From positions 7,192,001 to 7,256,000 of the forward strand of contig NZ_CP160402.1 in NCBI RefSeq assembly GCF_040730185.1: a DNA stretch of 64,000 bases, in the 5' to 3' direction. This document shows positions 1 through 9,277 of this stretch, one piece after another (the first letter of the stretch is position 1; each line of letters opens with the position of its first letter). Made by a program: the position numbers and the translations under genes. The notes under the pieces were generated by a model. It was not told the origin of the DNA. It made no database searches and saw nothing but the letters and a program-made list of their open reading frames with translations. The stretch is from Streptomyces sp. Je 1-332. GTDB lineage: Bacteria > Actinomycetota > Actinomycetes > Streptomycetales > Streptomycetaceae.

Positions 1-212
1 TCCTCGGCCTGCCAGGTCCTGACGACGTCGGAGCCGGCGACGGCGGCGGCCAGGATCTGCGTGCGTTGTGTCCACAGCCCCCAGTCGGGTGTCGAGTCGA
101 GCAGGTTGCGCGCCGACACCCAGCGACCCGCCTTGAGGTCCTGGAGCACGGCGCGCAACTGTTCGTCGTGGCCCGCCGGGTGGTACACGGGGCGGCCTGA
201 CGGAGTGGGCAT
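1..212 (-). CDS. Hypothetical protein, N-terminal part only (runs off left edge)
   Basis: An open frame on the minus strand begins with ATG at 210-212 and continues without a stop to the window edge, giving about 70 residues. It starts MPTPSGRPVYHPAGHDEQLR and continues with a helical stretch containing DLKAGRW and TPDWGLWTQR. A purine-rich GAGGA lies 3-4 bases before the ATG and supports this start. The helix pattern is reminiscent of TPR-like Streptomyces hypothetical proteins, but I cannot name a family. It is divergent from the kinase operon at 455, so the two share the intergenic region 213-454. Confidence 0.6.
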   Translation of the reverse strand, partial: MPTPSGRPVYHPAGHDEQLRAVLQDLKAGRWVSARNLLDSTPDWGLWTQRTQILAAAVAGSDVVRTWQAE

Positions 213-454
213 GAATCCTCTGTGGGGGAAGAGGGTGTGGCGGGCAGGGGCGTGAACTGGCATATGGCGTAGTGATGTTGTTCGGCGGTCAGTGTAGATC
301 TGTAACTTCCGCTCAAAGGACGGTTCTTGGATCTTTTGAGATCGCTTTGCGTTCAACACGGCGCGCCGGTTGGCGATTTGGGAGGAAGTCAGGTGCCGGT
401 CGTCCCGCCGAGGGGCTCTTGACGCCTTCCCGGACGCTGTAGCAGGCTTCCGCG
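213..454. promoter_or_regulatory. Divergent intergenic region, candidate promoter/operator
   Basis: This region between the left-edge gene (minus) and the kinase operon (plus) has no convincing gene. It is visibly A/T-richer than its surroundings around 285-360. A short inverted repeat GATCT-tttg-AGATC lies at 330-343, about 110 bases before the kinase start, and could be an operator. No regulator gene is adjacent. The operator role is inference only. Confidence 0.35.
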
Positions 455-1923
<1,469 letters not shown>

Positions 1924-1927
<4 letters not shown>

Positions 1928-3366
1928 GCGTCACCACCAAGGGCCCGCTGCCGGCCGAGCCCTACGACGTGACCGTCGTCGGCGCCGGGGTGGTCGGCTC
2001 GGCCATCGCCCGGGAGCTGGCCGGACACCACCGGCTCCGCGTCGCCCTGGTGGAAGCCTCCGGCGACGTGGGAAACGGCACGTCGAAGGCCAACACCGCG
2101 ATCCTGCACACCGGTTTCGACGCCGTGCCGGGCTCCCTGGAAGCCCGCCTCGTACGCGAGGGCAGTCGTCTCCTCGCCGCGTACGCCGCCGAGTCGGGCA
2201 TCCCCGTCGAACCGGTCGGCGCGCTTCTCGTCGCCTGGAACGAGGAACAACTGAGCGCGTTGCCGGGCCTTTTGGAGAAGGCGGAACGCAACGGCTACGA
2301 CGACGCCCGCATCATCGGAGCCGACGAGGTGCGCGCCCGCGAGCCACACCTGGGGGAGGGAGCCCTGGGCGCGCTCGACGTCCCCGGCGAGTCCATCATC
2401 TGCCCCTGGACGACGACACTCGCGTACGCCACCCAAGCCGTGCGCGGGGGAGTGGACCTGCACCTCAACAGCGAGGTGCAAAAGGTGAGTTCGGCACCCG
2501 GAGCTGACGCCCAGTGTCACGAACTGAGCACCCCCCGCGGGGTCGTACGCACCCGCTACCTCATCAACGCCGCGGGTCTGCACGCCGACGCGCTCGACCG
2601 GCGGCTGCTCGGCCGCGGCGAGTTCACGGTGACCCCGCGCCGCGGCCAGCTCATCGTCTTCGACAAGCTCGCCCGTGACCTGGTCAGCCACATTCTCCTG
2701 CCCGTACCGACGGCGCTCGGCAAAGGCGTCCTCGTGGCGCCGACCGTGTACGGGAACGTCCTTCTCGGCCCCACCGCGGAGGAGTTGGACGACAAGGGCG
2801 CGACGCATACGACCCATGACGGCCTTGCCGACCTGCGCGCCAAGGGCCGGCGCATCCTGCCCGCGTTGCTGGACGAGGAGGTCACCGCGGTCTATGCCGG
2901 GCTGCGTGCGGCCACCGAGTACGACGACTACCAGATCCACAGTGCACCGGAAGAGCGGTACATCACCGTCGGCGGCATCCGGTCCACGGGCCTCACCGCG
3001 TCGATGGCGATCGCGGAGTACGTCGTCGGCCTGCTCGCCGACGCCGCGGGCCCCGACCTCGACCTGACGGTGGGCGGAAACCTGGATCCGGTGAGCATGC
3101 CGAACCTCGGCGAGGCGTTCCCCCGCCCCTACCAGCGCGCCGACCTCATCGCGACCGACCCCGCGTACGGCAGCATCGTCTGTCACTGCGAGCGCGTGAC
3201 CCGAGGAGAGATCAGGGACGCCCTCATCAGCACGGTCCCACCCGGATCGCTGGACGGCCTGCGGCGCCGGACGCGGGCGCGCGGTGGGCGCTGCCAGGGG
3301 TTCTACTGCGGAGCGGCGGTACGCGAACTCTTCGACGGCTGGGGCGAGTCGGGGGCGGCGCGATGA
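1924..3366 (+). CDS. FAD-dependent glycerol-3-phosphate dehydrogenase-like oxidoreductase with BFD [2Fe-2S] domain
   Basis: A 480-residue DAO-family flavoprotein. The Rossmann motif GAGVVGSAIARE begins at residue 20, followed by the FAD-binding segment GNGTSKANTAILHTGFDA typical of GlpA-like dehydrogenases. The C-terminal end carries a BFD-like iron-sulfur site: a CHC pair (IVCHCERVT) and a second Cys pair in GRCQGFYCG, giving four ligands. The family oxidises 2-hydroxy acids or sn-glycerol 3-phosphate and passes electrons through the cluster to partner subunits. It starts at ATG 1924, overlapping the kinase stop, and overlaps the next gene by four bases. Together with the 3363 gene it looks like a split GlpA/GlpB-type anaerobic dehydrogenase. 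Physiological substrate not proven. Confidence 0.85.
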
Positions 3367-4574
3367 GGCGGCAGCGGAGTGTGGACGTCCTCGTGGTCGG
3401 CGCGGGCCCCGCGGGACTCGCCGCGGCCGCGAGCCTCGCCGGTTCGGGCGCGGCCACGGTGGAGGTCCTGGAGCGGGAGGCGCGGGCGGGCGGGGTGCCA
3501 CGCCACTGTCACCACGGCGGATTCGGGCGGTGGGGAGCGGCGACGGGACCGCGGTACGCGGAGGACCTCGTCGAGGCCGCGCTCGGTGCCGGAGCAGCCG
3601 TGCGGGCCGGGGTGAGCGCCACCGGCTGGTCGGGTCCCCTCTCCGTGGACACGACGGGGCCGCACGGCCTGGAGCGGATCACCGCGCGTGCCGTGGTCCT
3701 GGCCACGGGCGCGCGCGAACGGCCCCGGACGGCGCGGCTCGTGCCGGGGTCGCGCCCGGCGGGGGTGTTCACCACGGGGGAGTTGCAGCAGGCGGTCCAC
3801 GTCTACCGGCAGGAGATCGGCACCAGGGCGGTCGTCGTGGGGGCGGAGCCGGTGAGCTACGCGGCGCGGTCCGCGCTGCGCCGCGCGGGCGTCGATGTCG
3901 CCGCGCTCGTCACGGAGGAGGCGCGGGCCCAGGTGAGCCGGGGCCGGGCCGCCGCGGCTCGGGTGCCGCTCCTCACCGGGGTCTCGGTGGCCGAACTCCT
4001 GGGGCGCGAACGGCTGTCGGGGGTGCGGCTGCGGCGGCGCGACGGCCGGGAGCGCGTGCTGTCCTGCGACACGGTGGTGTTCACCGGGGACTTCGTTCCT
4101 GACCACGAGCTGGCGCGGCGCGGAGGCGTGCTCCTCGATGCCGGGACGAGGGGCCCGGCGGTGGACATGTCGTTCCGCACGGCGTCCCCGGGCGTCTTCG
4201 CGGTGGGCAGCGGGGTGCACGCGGTGGAGCCGGCGCGGGTGGCTGCGGGGGAGGGGGTGCGGGTCGCTCGCGCGGTGCGAGGGCATCTTGGCGGTGTGGG
4301 GTGGCCGTGTGGTGCGGTGCCGGTGGTGGCGGATGCCCCCCTGCGGTGGGTGGCTCCGAACCGGCTCGTGCCGGGCGCTTCGGGAGGTCGGTTCATCCTG
4401 CGGACGGCAGAGGCTCTGGTCTGCCCTGTTCTGGTGGTGAGGCAGGACGGGCGGTTCCTGTACCGGCAGCGGGTACTGGGGGCGGTCCTTGCCAACCGGG
4501 GGTTGTACCTCTCGGGGGGTTGGGTCGGGAAGGTGGACGCGGGTGGGGGGCCGGTGCGGGTGGCGGTCGGCTAG
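3363..4574 (+). CDS. NAD(P)/FAD-dependent oxidoreductase, second subunit of the GlpA-like complex
   Basis: A 403-residue two-dinucleotide-binding flavoprotein. The FAD motif GAGPAG is at residues 13-18. The conserved ATGARERPR follows the first domain, and a second nucleotide-binding segment begins at VVVGAEPVSYAARSALRRAG. A late FAD-contacting segment reads GVFAVGSGVHAVEPARVA. The arrangement resembles HcnB/opine-oxidase and sarcosine-oxidase-alpha type subunits. About 90 C-terminal residues contain VLVVRQDGRFLYRQRVLG, whose role I cannot assign. It overlaps the preceding gene by four bases and ends the operon just before a repeat with a terminator-like hairpin. Codon use and GC match the neighbours. 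Confidence 0.75.
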   Translation: MRRQRSVDVLVVGAGPAGLAAAASLAGSGAATVEVLEREARAGGVPRHCHHGGFGRWGAATGPRYAEDLVEAALGAGAAVRAGVSATGWSGPLSVDTTGPHGLERITARAVVLATGARERPRTARLVPGSRPAGVFTTGELQQAVHVYRQEIGTRAVVVGAEPVSYAARSALRRAGVDVAALVTEEARAQVSRGRAAAARVPLLTGVSVAELLGRERLSGVRLRRRDGRERVLSCDTVVFTGDFVPDHELARRGGVLLDAGTRGPAVDMSFRTASPGVFAVGSGVHAVEPARVAAGEGVRVARAVRGHLGGVGWPCGAVPVVADAPLRWVAPNRLVPGASGGRFILRTAEALVCPVLVVRQDGRFLYRQRVLGAVLANRGLYLSGGWVGKVDAGGGPVRVAVG

Positions 4575-4581
4575 GGCTTTC

Positions 4582-4700
4582 TCGGTCCCCAACCCCGCCC
4601 CTTCCCGAAAACTCGCTGCGCGAGGGCCTTGGTCGCCGTCGATCACCGGCTTCGCCGTGTTCGTCCTCAAACGCCGGACGGGCTGGTAATCCAGCCCGCT
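4582..4700. repeat. Streptomyces intergenic repeat element
   Basis: This noncoding stretch between two plus-strand operons contains the segments CCCCGCCCCTTCCCG and TCCTCAAACGCCGGACGGGC. I recognise these from memory as a repeat scattered between genes in many Streptomyces genomes (opposite strand reads GGCGTTTGAGGACGA). It ends in a perfect hairpin (4679-4698). There is one copy in this window, so its repetitive nature rests on family knowledge, not on a count made here. Confidence 0.6.
4679..4698. terminator. Hairpin at end of kinase/oxidoreductase operon
   Basis: Perfect 8-bp stem CGGGCTGG / CCAGCCCG with loop TAAT, about 105 bases after the stop of the 3363 gene and about 84 before the thiolase. 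There is no U-run, as is common for Streptomyces terminators. It forms the right edge of the repeat element. Confidence 0.5.
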
Positions 4701-4781
4701 ACCCGTAGACTCCGAAACTAGCAGTGCTAATTTACTTCGAGCCGTCACGTAGTGATCCCGCAAACGATCCGGAGCCGTATC

Positions 4782-5969
4782 GTGCGCCCAGTCCACTTCG
4801 CCGCAGCCCGCCGCACCCCCATCGGGAAACTCCGCGGCGCCCTCTCCTCCGCACGCCCGGACGACCTCGCCGCGACCGTCGTACGCGGCCTCCTCGCGGG
4901 CACACCCGAGCTGGACCCCGCCCGGATCGACGACATCTACTGGGGCGCCGCCAACCAGGCGGGCGAGGACAACCGCAACGTGGCCCGCATGGCCGCCCTC
5001 CTCGCCGGTCTCCCGGAATCCGTGCCCGGCGCCACCGTGAACCGTCTCTGTGCCTCCGGGATGGAAGCCGTCACCGCCGCCGCCCGCACCATCGCATCCG
5101 GCGAGGCCGACGTCGTCCTCGCGGGCGGCTCCGAGTCGATGAGCCGCGCCCCCTTCGTGCTGCCCCGCCCCGACGAAGCGCTGCCGCACAAGATGGAGAC
5201 CGCCGACACCCGGCTCGGGTGGCGCCTGGTCAACCCCGCCATGAAGGACCTGCACGGCGTCCTCGCCATGGGCGAGACCGCCGAGGAAGTCGCCGAGCGC
5301 CACGACATCTCCCGCGAACGCCAGGACACCTTCGCCCTCCGCAGCCACCAGAAGGCCACGGAGGCCCGCAAGAACGGCCACTTCGACGCCGAGATCCTTC
5401 CCGTCGCGCTGCCCGACGGCACCCTCGTCGAGCTCGACGAATGCATTCGTGAGGACACCTCGTACGAGAAGCTCAGCGGCCTGCGTCCCGTCTTCCGCAA
5501 GGGCGGCACCGTCACCGCGGGCAACGCGTCGCCGATGAACGACGGCGCGGCCGGACTCCTCCTGGTCAGCGAGGAAGCCCTCAACGACCTCGGGCTCGAA
5601 TCCCTCGGGCGGTACGTCGCGGGCGCCTCCGCCGGTGTGCATCCGGACGTGATGGGCATCGGGCCCGTCCCCGCCACCCAGAAGGCACTCGCCCGCGTCG
5701 GCTGGTCCATCGGCGACGTCCAGGAGGCCGAGTTCAACGAGGCGTTCGCGGCCCAGGCACTCGCCTGCGTCGACGCCCTGGGCATCGACCCGGAGCTGGT
5801 GAACCCCACCGGCGGCGCCATCGCCATCGGCCACCCCCTCGGCTGCTCCGGCGCGCGCATCCTGACCACGCTGCTGCACCGCATGCGCCGCACCGGCGCG
5901 GCCCGCGGCCTCGCCACGATGTGCGTGGGCGTCGGCCAGGGCAGCGCCCTGCTCGTCGAGCGCGGCTGA
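4782..5969 (+). CDS. Thiolase family acetyl-CoA C-acyltransferase
   Basis: A 395-residue thiolase catalysing CoA-dependent cleavage (or condensation) of 3-oxoacyl-CoA. The nucleophilic cysteine is Cys90 in VNRLCASGM. The catalytic His351 lies in IAIGHPLGCSGAR, and the acid/base Cys381 in MCVGVGQGSA. The NEAFAAQ motif is also intact. The N-terminus RPVHFAAARRTPIGKLRGAL is like PaaJ/PcaF-type beta-ketoadipyl-CoA thiolases, but substrate class cannot be fixed by eye. GTG 4782 is chosen because GGAG stands 7 bases upstream; an upstream GTG at 4752 would add ten atypical residues. The next gene, an acyl-CoA ligase, follows after 71 bases, suggesting a fatty or dicarboxylic acid degradation pair. 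Confidence 0.88.
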   Translation: MRPVHFAAARRTPIGKLRGALSSARPDDLAATVVRGLLAGTPELDPARIDDIYWGAANQAGEDNRNVARMAALLAGLPESVPGATVNRLCASGMEAVTAAARTIASGEADVVLAGGSESMSRAPFVLPRPDEALPHKMETADTRLGWRLVNPAMKDLHGVLAMGETAEEVAERHDISRERQDTFALRSHQKATEARKNGHFDAEILPVALPDGTLVELDECIREDTSYEKLSGLRPVFRKGGTVTAGNASPMNDGAAGLLLVSEEALNDLGLESLGRYVAGASAGVHPDVMGIGPVPATQKALARVGWSIGDVQEAEFNEAFAAQALACVDALGIDPELVNPTGGAIAIGHPLGCSGARILTTLLHRMRRTGAARGLATMCVGVGQGSALLVERG

Positions 5970-6040
5970 ACCCCCTCCCGCAACGCTGCACGGAACAACG
6001 CTCAAGGCTGCACGGAACGCAAGGAAACGGAGCACCACCC

Positions 6041-7558
6041 ATGGCCACGCTGTCCCTCGCCGCGATCCTCGCCGAGCCCGCCCGTCGCCGGCCGGGCCGC
6101 ACCGCCCTGGTCGAGGGTGAACTGCGGCTCACCTTCGGTGAGTTGTGGGATCAGGCCCGTGCGCAGGCCGCCGCACTCGTAGGGCTAGGAGTCCGGCCGG
6201 GGGACCGCGTGGCCCTGATGGCGCCCAACACCGCCGAGTTCCCGCGCGCCTACTACGCGATCCTCGCCGCGGGTGGCGTCGTCGTCCCCGTACACCTCCT
6301 GCTCTCCGCGGAGGAGGTCGAGCACGTGCTGCGCGACAGCGGCGCCACCCTGCTGCTGTGCCACCCCGCGCAGGCCGGGACGGGCAAGGCCGCTGCCGCC
6401 GCCACCGGCGTACGGATGCTGACCCTCGGCGGGGACGGTGAGCTGGAAACCCTCGCGGGCGCGGCCGAGCCACTCCCGAGCTATGTCTCGCGCGAGGCCG
6501 ACGACCCCGCCGTCGTCTTCTACACCAGCGGCACCACCGGCGTCCCCAAGGGCGCCGTGCTCAGCCACCTCAACCTCGTCATGAACGCGACCGTCTGCGC
6601 CTTCGACGCCCACGACGTGCGCCAGGACGACATCGCGCTCGGCGCGCTCCCCCTCTTCCACGCGTTCGGCCAGACCGTCTCGATGAACGCGACCTGGCGC
6701 GCGGGCGCCACGCTCGTCCTGCTGCCGCGCTTCGACGCCGCCCGGGCCGTCGAACTGATGGCGGCGGAGGGCGTCAACACCTTCCACGGGGTGCCGACGA
6801 TGTACGTGAACCTCGTGGCCGCCGCTGCCACGGCGGCCCAGCTTCCCGAGCTGCGGCTCGCGGTCTCCGGCGGCGCCTCGCTGCCCGTCGCCGTACTGGA
6901 ACGCTTCGAGCAGGCCTTCGGCGTACCGGTCTACGAGGGGTACGGGCTCTCCGAGACCTCGCCGACCGCCTCCGTGAACCAGCCCGTCTTCGGCACCAAG
7001 GCGGGCAGCATCGGCCACCCGCTGTGGGGCGTCGACGTGGAGATCGCCCGCGCCGACGTCGAGGGACGGATCGAACTGCTGCCGACGGGGGAGCTCGGTG
7101 AGGTCGTGGTCCGTGGCCACAACGTCTTCTCCGGCTACCTGGGGCGCCCGGAGGCGACCGCCGAGGCCGTCGTCGACGGCTGGTTCCGCACCGGTGACCT
7201 CGGGACCAAGGACGCCGACGGCTTCCTGGCCATCGTCGACCGCAAGAAGGACGTCATCATCCGCGGCGGCTTCAACGTCTACCCGCGGGAGGTCGAGGAA
7301 GTGCTCATGCGCCACCCGGACGTCGCACAGGTCGCCGTGATCGGTCTGCCCGACGACGTGCACGGCGAGGAGATCTGCGCCGTCGTCGTCGCGGCGCCCG
7401 GCTCCGCGCCCGACGCCGGACAGATCACCGAGTGGTCCAAGGAGCACCTGGGCCGCCACAAGTACCCGCGCCGCGTCGAGTTCACCGGCGAGCTGCCCCT
7501 CGGCCCCAGCATGAAGGTCCTCAAGCGGGAGCTGCGCGTCACCTACAGCGGGGCGTAG
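6041..7558 (+). CDS. Long-chain/dicarboxylate acyl-CoA ligase (AMP-forming)
   Basis: A 505-residue ANL-superfamily adenylate-forming enzyme activating a carboxylic acid to its CoA thioester. The P-loop-like motif YTSGTTGVPKG is near residue 165. YEGYGLSETSP is the A5 region, and GWFRTGDLG the A7 aspartate region. The C-terminal hinge and catalytic lysine region is DRKKDVIIRGGFNVYP, ending with an intact lysine segment PSMKVLKREL. ATG 6041 is preceded by CGGAGC about 9 bases upstream. Following the thiolase on the same strand, it is likely the activation step of the same beta-oxidation-type pathway. Acyl chain preference is unknown. Confidence 0.87.
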   Translation: MATLSLAAILAEPARRRPGRTALVEGELRLTFGELWDQARAQAAALVGLGVRPGDRVALMAPNTAEFPRAYYAILAAGGVVVPVHLLLSAEEVEHVLRDSGATLLLCHPAQAGTGKAAAAATGVRMLTLGGDGELETLAGAAEPLPSYVSREADDPAVVFYTSGTTGVPKGAVLSHLNLVMNATVCAFDAHDVRQDDIALGALPLFHAFGQTVSMNATWRAGATLVLLPRFDAARAVELMAAEGVNTFHGVPTMYVNLVAAAATAAQLPELRLAVSGGASLPVAVLERFEQAFGVPVYEGYGLSETSPTASVNQPVFGTKAGSIGHPLWGVDVEIARADVEGRIELLPTGELGEVVVRGHNVFSGYLGRPEATAEAVVDGWFRTGDLGTKDADGFLAIVDRKKDVIIRGGFNVYPREVEEVLMRHPDVAQVAVIGLPDDVHGEEICAVVVAAPGSAPDAGQITEWSKEHLGRHKYPRRVEFTGELPLGPSMKVLKRELRVTYSGA

Positions 7559-7571
7559 GTTCCGCCCCGGC

Positions 7572-8333
7572 ATGGATATATCTCTCTGGGAATTCGCCGC
7601 GCTCGCCGCGGCAGCGGTGCTCGTCGGCTTCTCCAAGACCGCCGTCAGCGGAGCCAACACGGTCAGCCTGGCGGTCTTCGCCGCCGTCCTGCCCGCCCGG
7701 GAGTCGACGGGTGTCCTGCTGCCCATCCTCATCGCGGGCGACGTCCTGGCCGTCCTCACCTACCGCGGACACGCCCACTGGCCCACCCTGTGGCGGCTGT
7801 TCCCGGCCGTCGCCGGTGGCGTGGCCGTCGGCACGGTCTTCCTGATGTGGGCCGACGACGCCGCCGTCCGTACGTCGATCGGGGCGATCCTGCTGCTGAT
7901 GGCGGCGGTCACGCTGTGGCGCCGCAGGGCCCCGGCCGGCGAGGACGAGGCGGACGACGAGGCAGAACCCTCGCGCGGCTCCCGGCTCAAGGCCCCCTCC
8001 TACGGCGTGCTCGGCGGCTTCACCACCATGGTCGCCAACGCGGGCGGCCCGGTCATGTCGATGTATCTGCTCTCCGCGGGCTTCCGGAAACTCGGCTTCC
8101 TGGGGACGTCGGCGTGGTTCTTCCTCATCGTCAACACCTCCAAGGTGCCGTTCAGCGTGGGCCTCGGCCTGATCGACGCGCGCTCGCTGCTGCTTGACGC
8201 GGCGCTCGTGCTCTTCGTGATCCCGGGCGCCCTCATCGGCAGGGCGGCCGTGCACCGGATCAACCAGCGTCTCTTCGAGCAGCTGGTGATCGGGGCCACG
8301 GTGCTCGGCGGCCTCCAGCTGCTGCTGCGCTGA
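7572..8333 (+). CDS. TauE/SafE-family sulfite/organic anion exporter, membrane protein
   Basis: A 253-residue polytopic membrane protein, about eight hydrophobic segments (for example AALAAAAVLVGFSKTAV near the start, GVLLPILIAGDVLAVLTY, AIGAILLLMAAVTLW). It shows the two-fold repeat of the TauE/SafE family: VGFSKTAVSG in the first half and GFTTMVANAGGPVMSMYLL in the second. The family exports sulfite, sulfoacetate or similar small anions. A charged loop (EDEADDEAEPSRG) separates the halves. It begins 13 bases after the acyl-CoA ligase and is probably cotranscribed with it. The transported substrate is not evident. Confidence 0.85.
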   Translation: MDISLWEFAALAAAAVLVGFSKTAVSGANTVSLAVFAAVLPARESTGVLLPILIAGDVLAVLTYRGHAHWPTLWRLFPAVAGGVAVGTVFLMWADDAAVRTSIGAILLLMAAVTLWRRRAPAGEDEADDEAEPSRGSRLKAPSYGVLGGFTTMVANAGGPVMSMYLLSAGFRKLGFLGTSAWFFLIVNTSKVPFSVGLGLIDARSLLLDAALVLFVIPGALIGRAAVHRINQRLFEQLVIGATVLGGLQLLLR

Positions 8334-8376
8334 ACTGCTCGAACCCGGCCGCACGCCGCCGCGTAGCCTCAGGGTC

Positions 8377-9177
8377 ATGCATGTGCTCGTCCTCGGCGGA
8401 ACCACCGAAGCCCGCCGGCTCGCCGCCGCCCTCGCCGCCCGCCCCGGCGTCCGGGTGACCACGTCCCTCGCGGGGCGCGTCGCCCGCCCGGCCGCGCTCG
8501 AAGGGGACGTACGCATCGGGGGATTCGGTGGCGTGGATGGCCTCGCCGCCTGGCTGCGGGACCACGAGGTGGACGCCGTCGTGGACGCCACCCACCCCTT
8601 CGCCGCCACCATCAGCGAGCACGCGGCCCTGGCCGCGGCGGCCACCGGCGTGCCGTCCGTCATGCTGCGCAGGCCGGGCTGGCGGCCCGAGCCCGGCGAT
8701 CCCTGGCACGAAGCAGCCTCGCTCGCCGACGCGGCGGCGCTGCTGCCCGCGCTCGGCCGCCGCGTGTTCCTGACCACGGGCCGTCTCGGCCTCGCCACCT
8801 TCGCGGACGCGCACGCCGTCCCGGACCTGGCGGAACTCCACTTCCTCGTACGCTCCGTGGAGCCGCCGCAGCCGCCCCTGCCCCGCCACACCGAGGTGCT
8901 CATCGACCGCGGGCCCTACACCGTCGAGGGCGAGACGGCGCTGCTGCGCGAGCACCGCATCGACGTCCTGGTGACCAAGGACAGCGGGGCCGCCGCCACG
9001 GCGGCCAAACTCACCGCCGCCCGTGCGCTGTCGGTGCCCGTGGTGATCGTGCGGCGCCCGCGGCCACCGGAGGGGGCGACGGTGCTGCCGGACGAGGAGA
9101 GCGTCCTGTCCTACCTGGCGCGTCACCTCGGTCACGTTCCCTCAGCGGCCCGCCGACCGCCCGGCCGAACTCGGTGA
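8377..9177 (+). CDS. cobK: Precorrin-6A reductase CobK/CbiJ
   Basis: A 266-residue NADPH-dependent reductase of the corrin macrocycle in cobalamin biosynthesis. The N-terminal dinucleotide site is VLVLGGTTEARRLA. Family signatures are VVDATHPFAATISEHA, ITxTxGR-like FLTTGRLGL, and the C-terminal substrate segment VLVTKDSGAAATAAKL. Length is typical. ATG 8377 gives a clean MHVLVLGG start. CobF, another corrin-ring enzyme, lies on the opposite strand at 11458, separated by an efflux pump; the two converge on that block rather than forming an operon. No cobalamin riboswitch was recognised upstream. Confidence 0.9.
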   Translation: MHVLVLGGTTEARRLAAALAARPGVRVTTSLAGRVARPAALEGDVRIGGFGGVDGLAAWLRDHEVDAVVDATHPFAATISEHAALAAAATGVPSVMLRRPGWRPEPGDPWHEAASLADAAALLPALGRRVFLTTGRLGLATFADAHAVPDLAELHFLVRSVEPPQPPLPRHTEVLIDRGPYTVEGETALLREHRIDVLVTKDSGAAATAAKLTAARALSVPVVIVRRPRPPEGATVLPDEESVLSYLARHLGHVPSAARRPPGRTR

Positions 9178-9180
9178 GAC

Positions 9181-9253
9181 CGTAGGTGACTTGGGGTGGG
9201 GCCGTCGGCTGGACCTGCCCCTGTCGCCGCGTTGCGCTGAGCCAAGACCTACG
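9181..9253. terminator. Bidirectional terminator-like hairpin between convergent genes
   Basis: Arms CGTAGGT-(ga)-CTTGG at 9181-9194 and CCAAGACCTACG at 9242-9253 are complementary over 12 pairs with a two-base bulge. They lie between the CobK stop and the efflux-pump stop. The G/C-rich 47-base interior can fold further. Placement between convergent genes supports a shared terminator; there is no U-tract. Confidence 0.45.
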
Positions 9254-9277
9254 AACCAGCCCGGGCACCCGGCCTCG

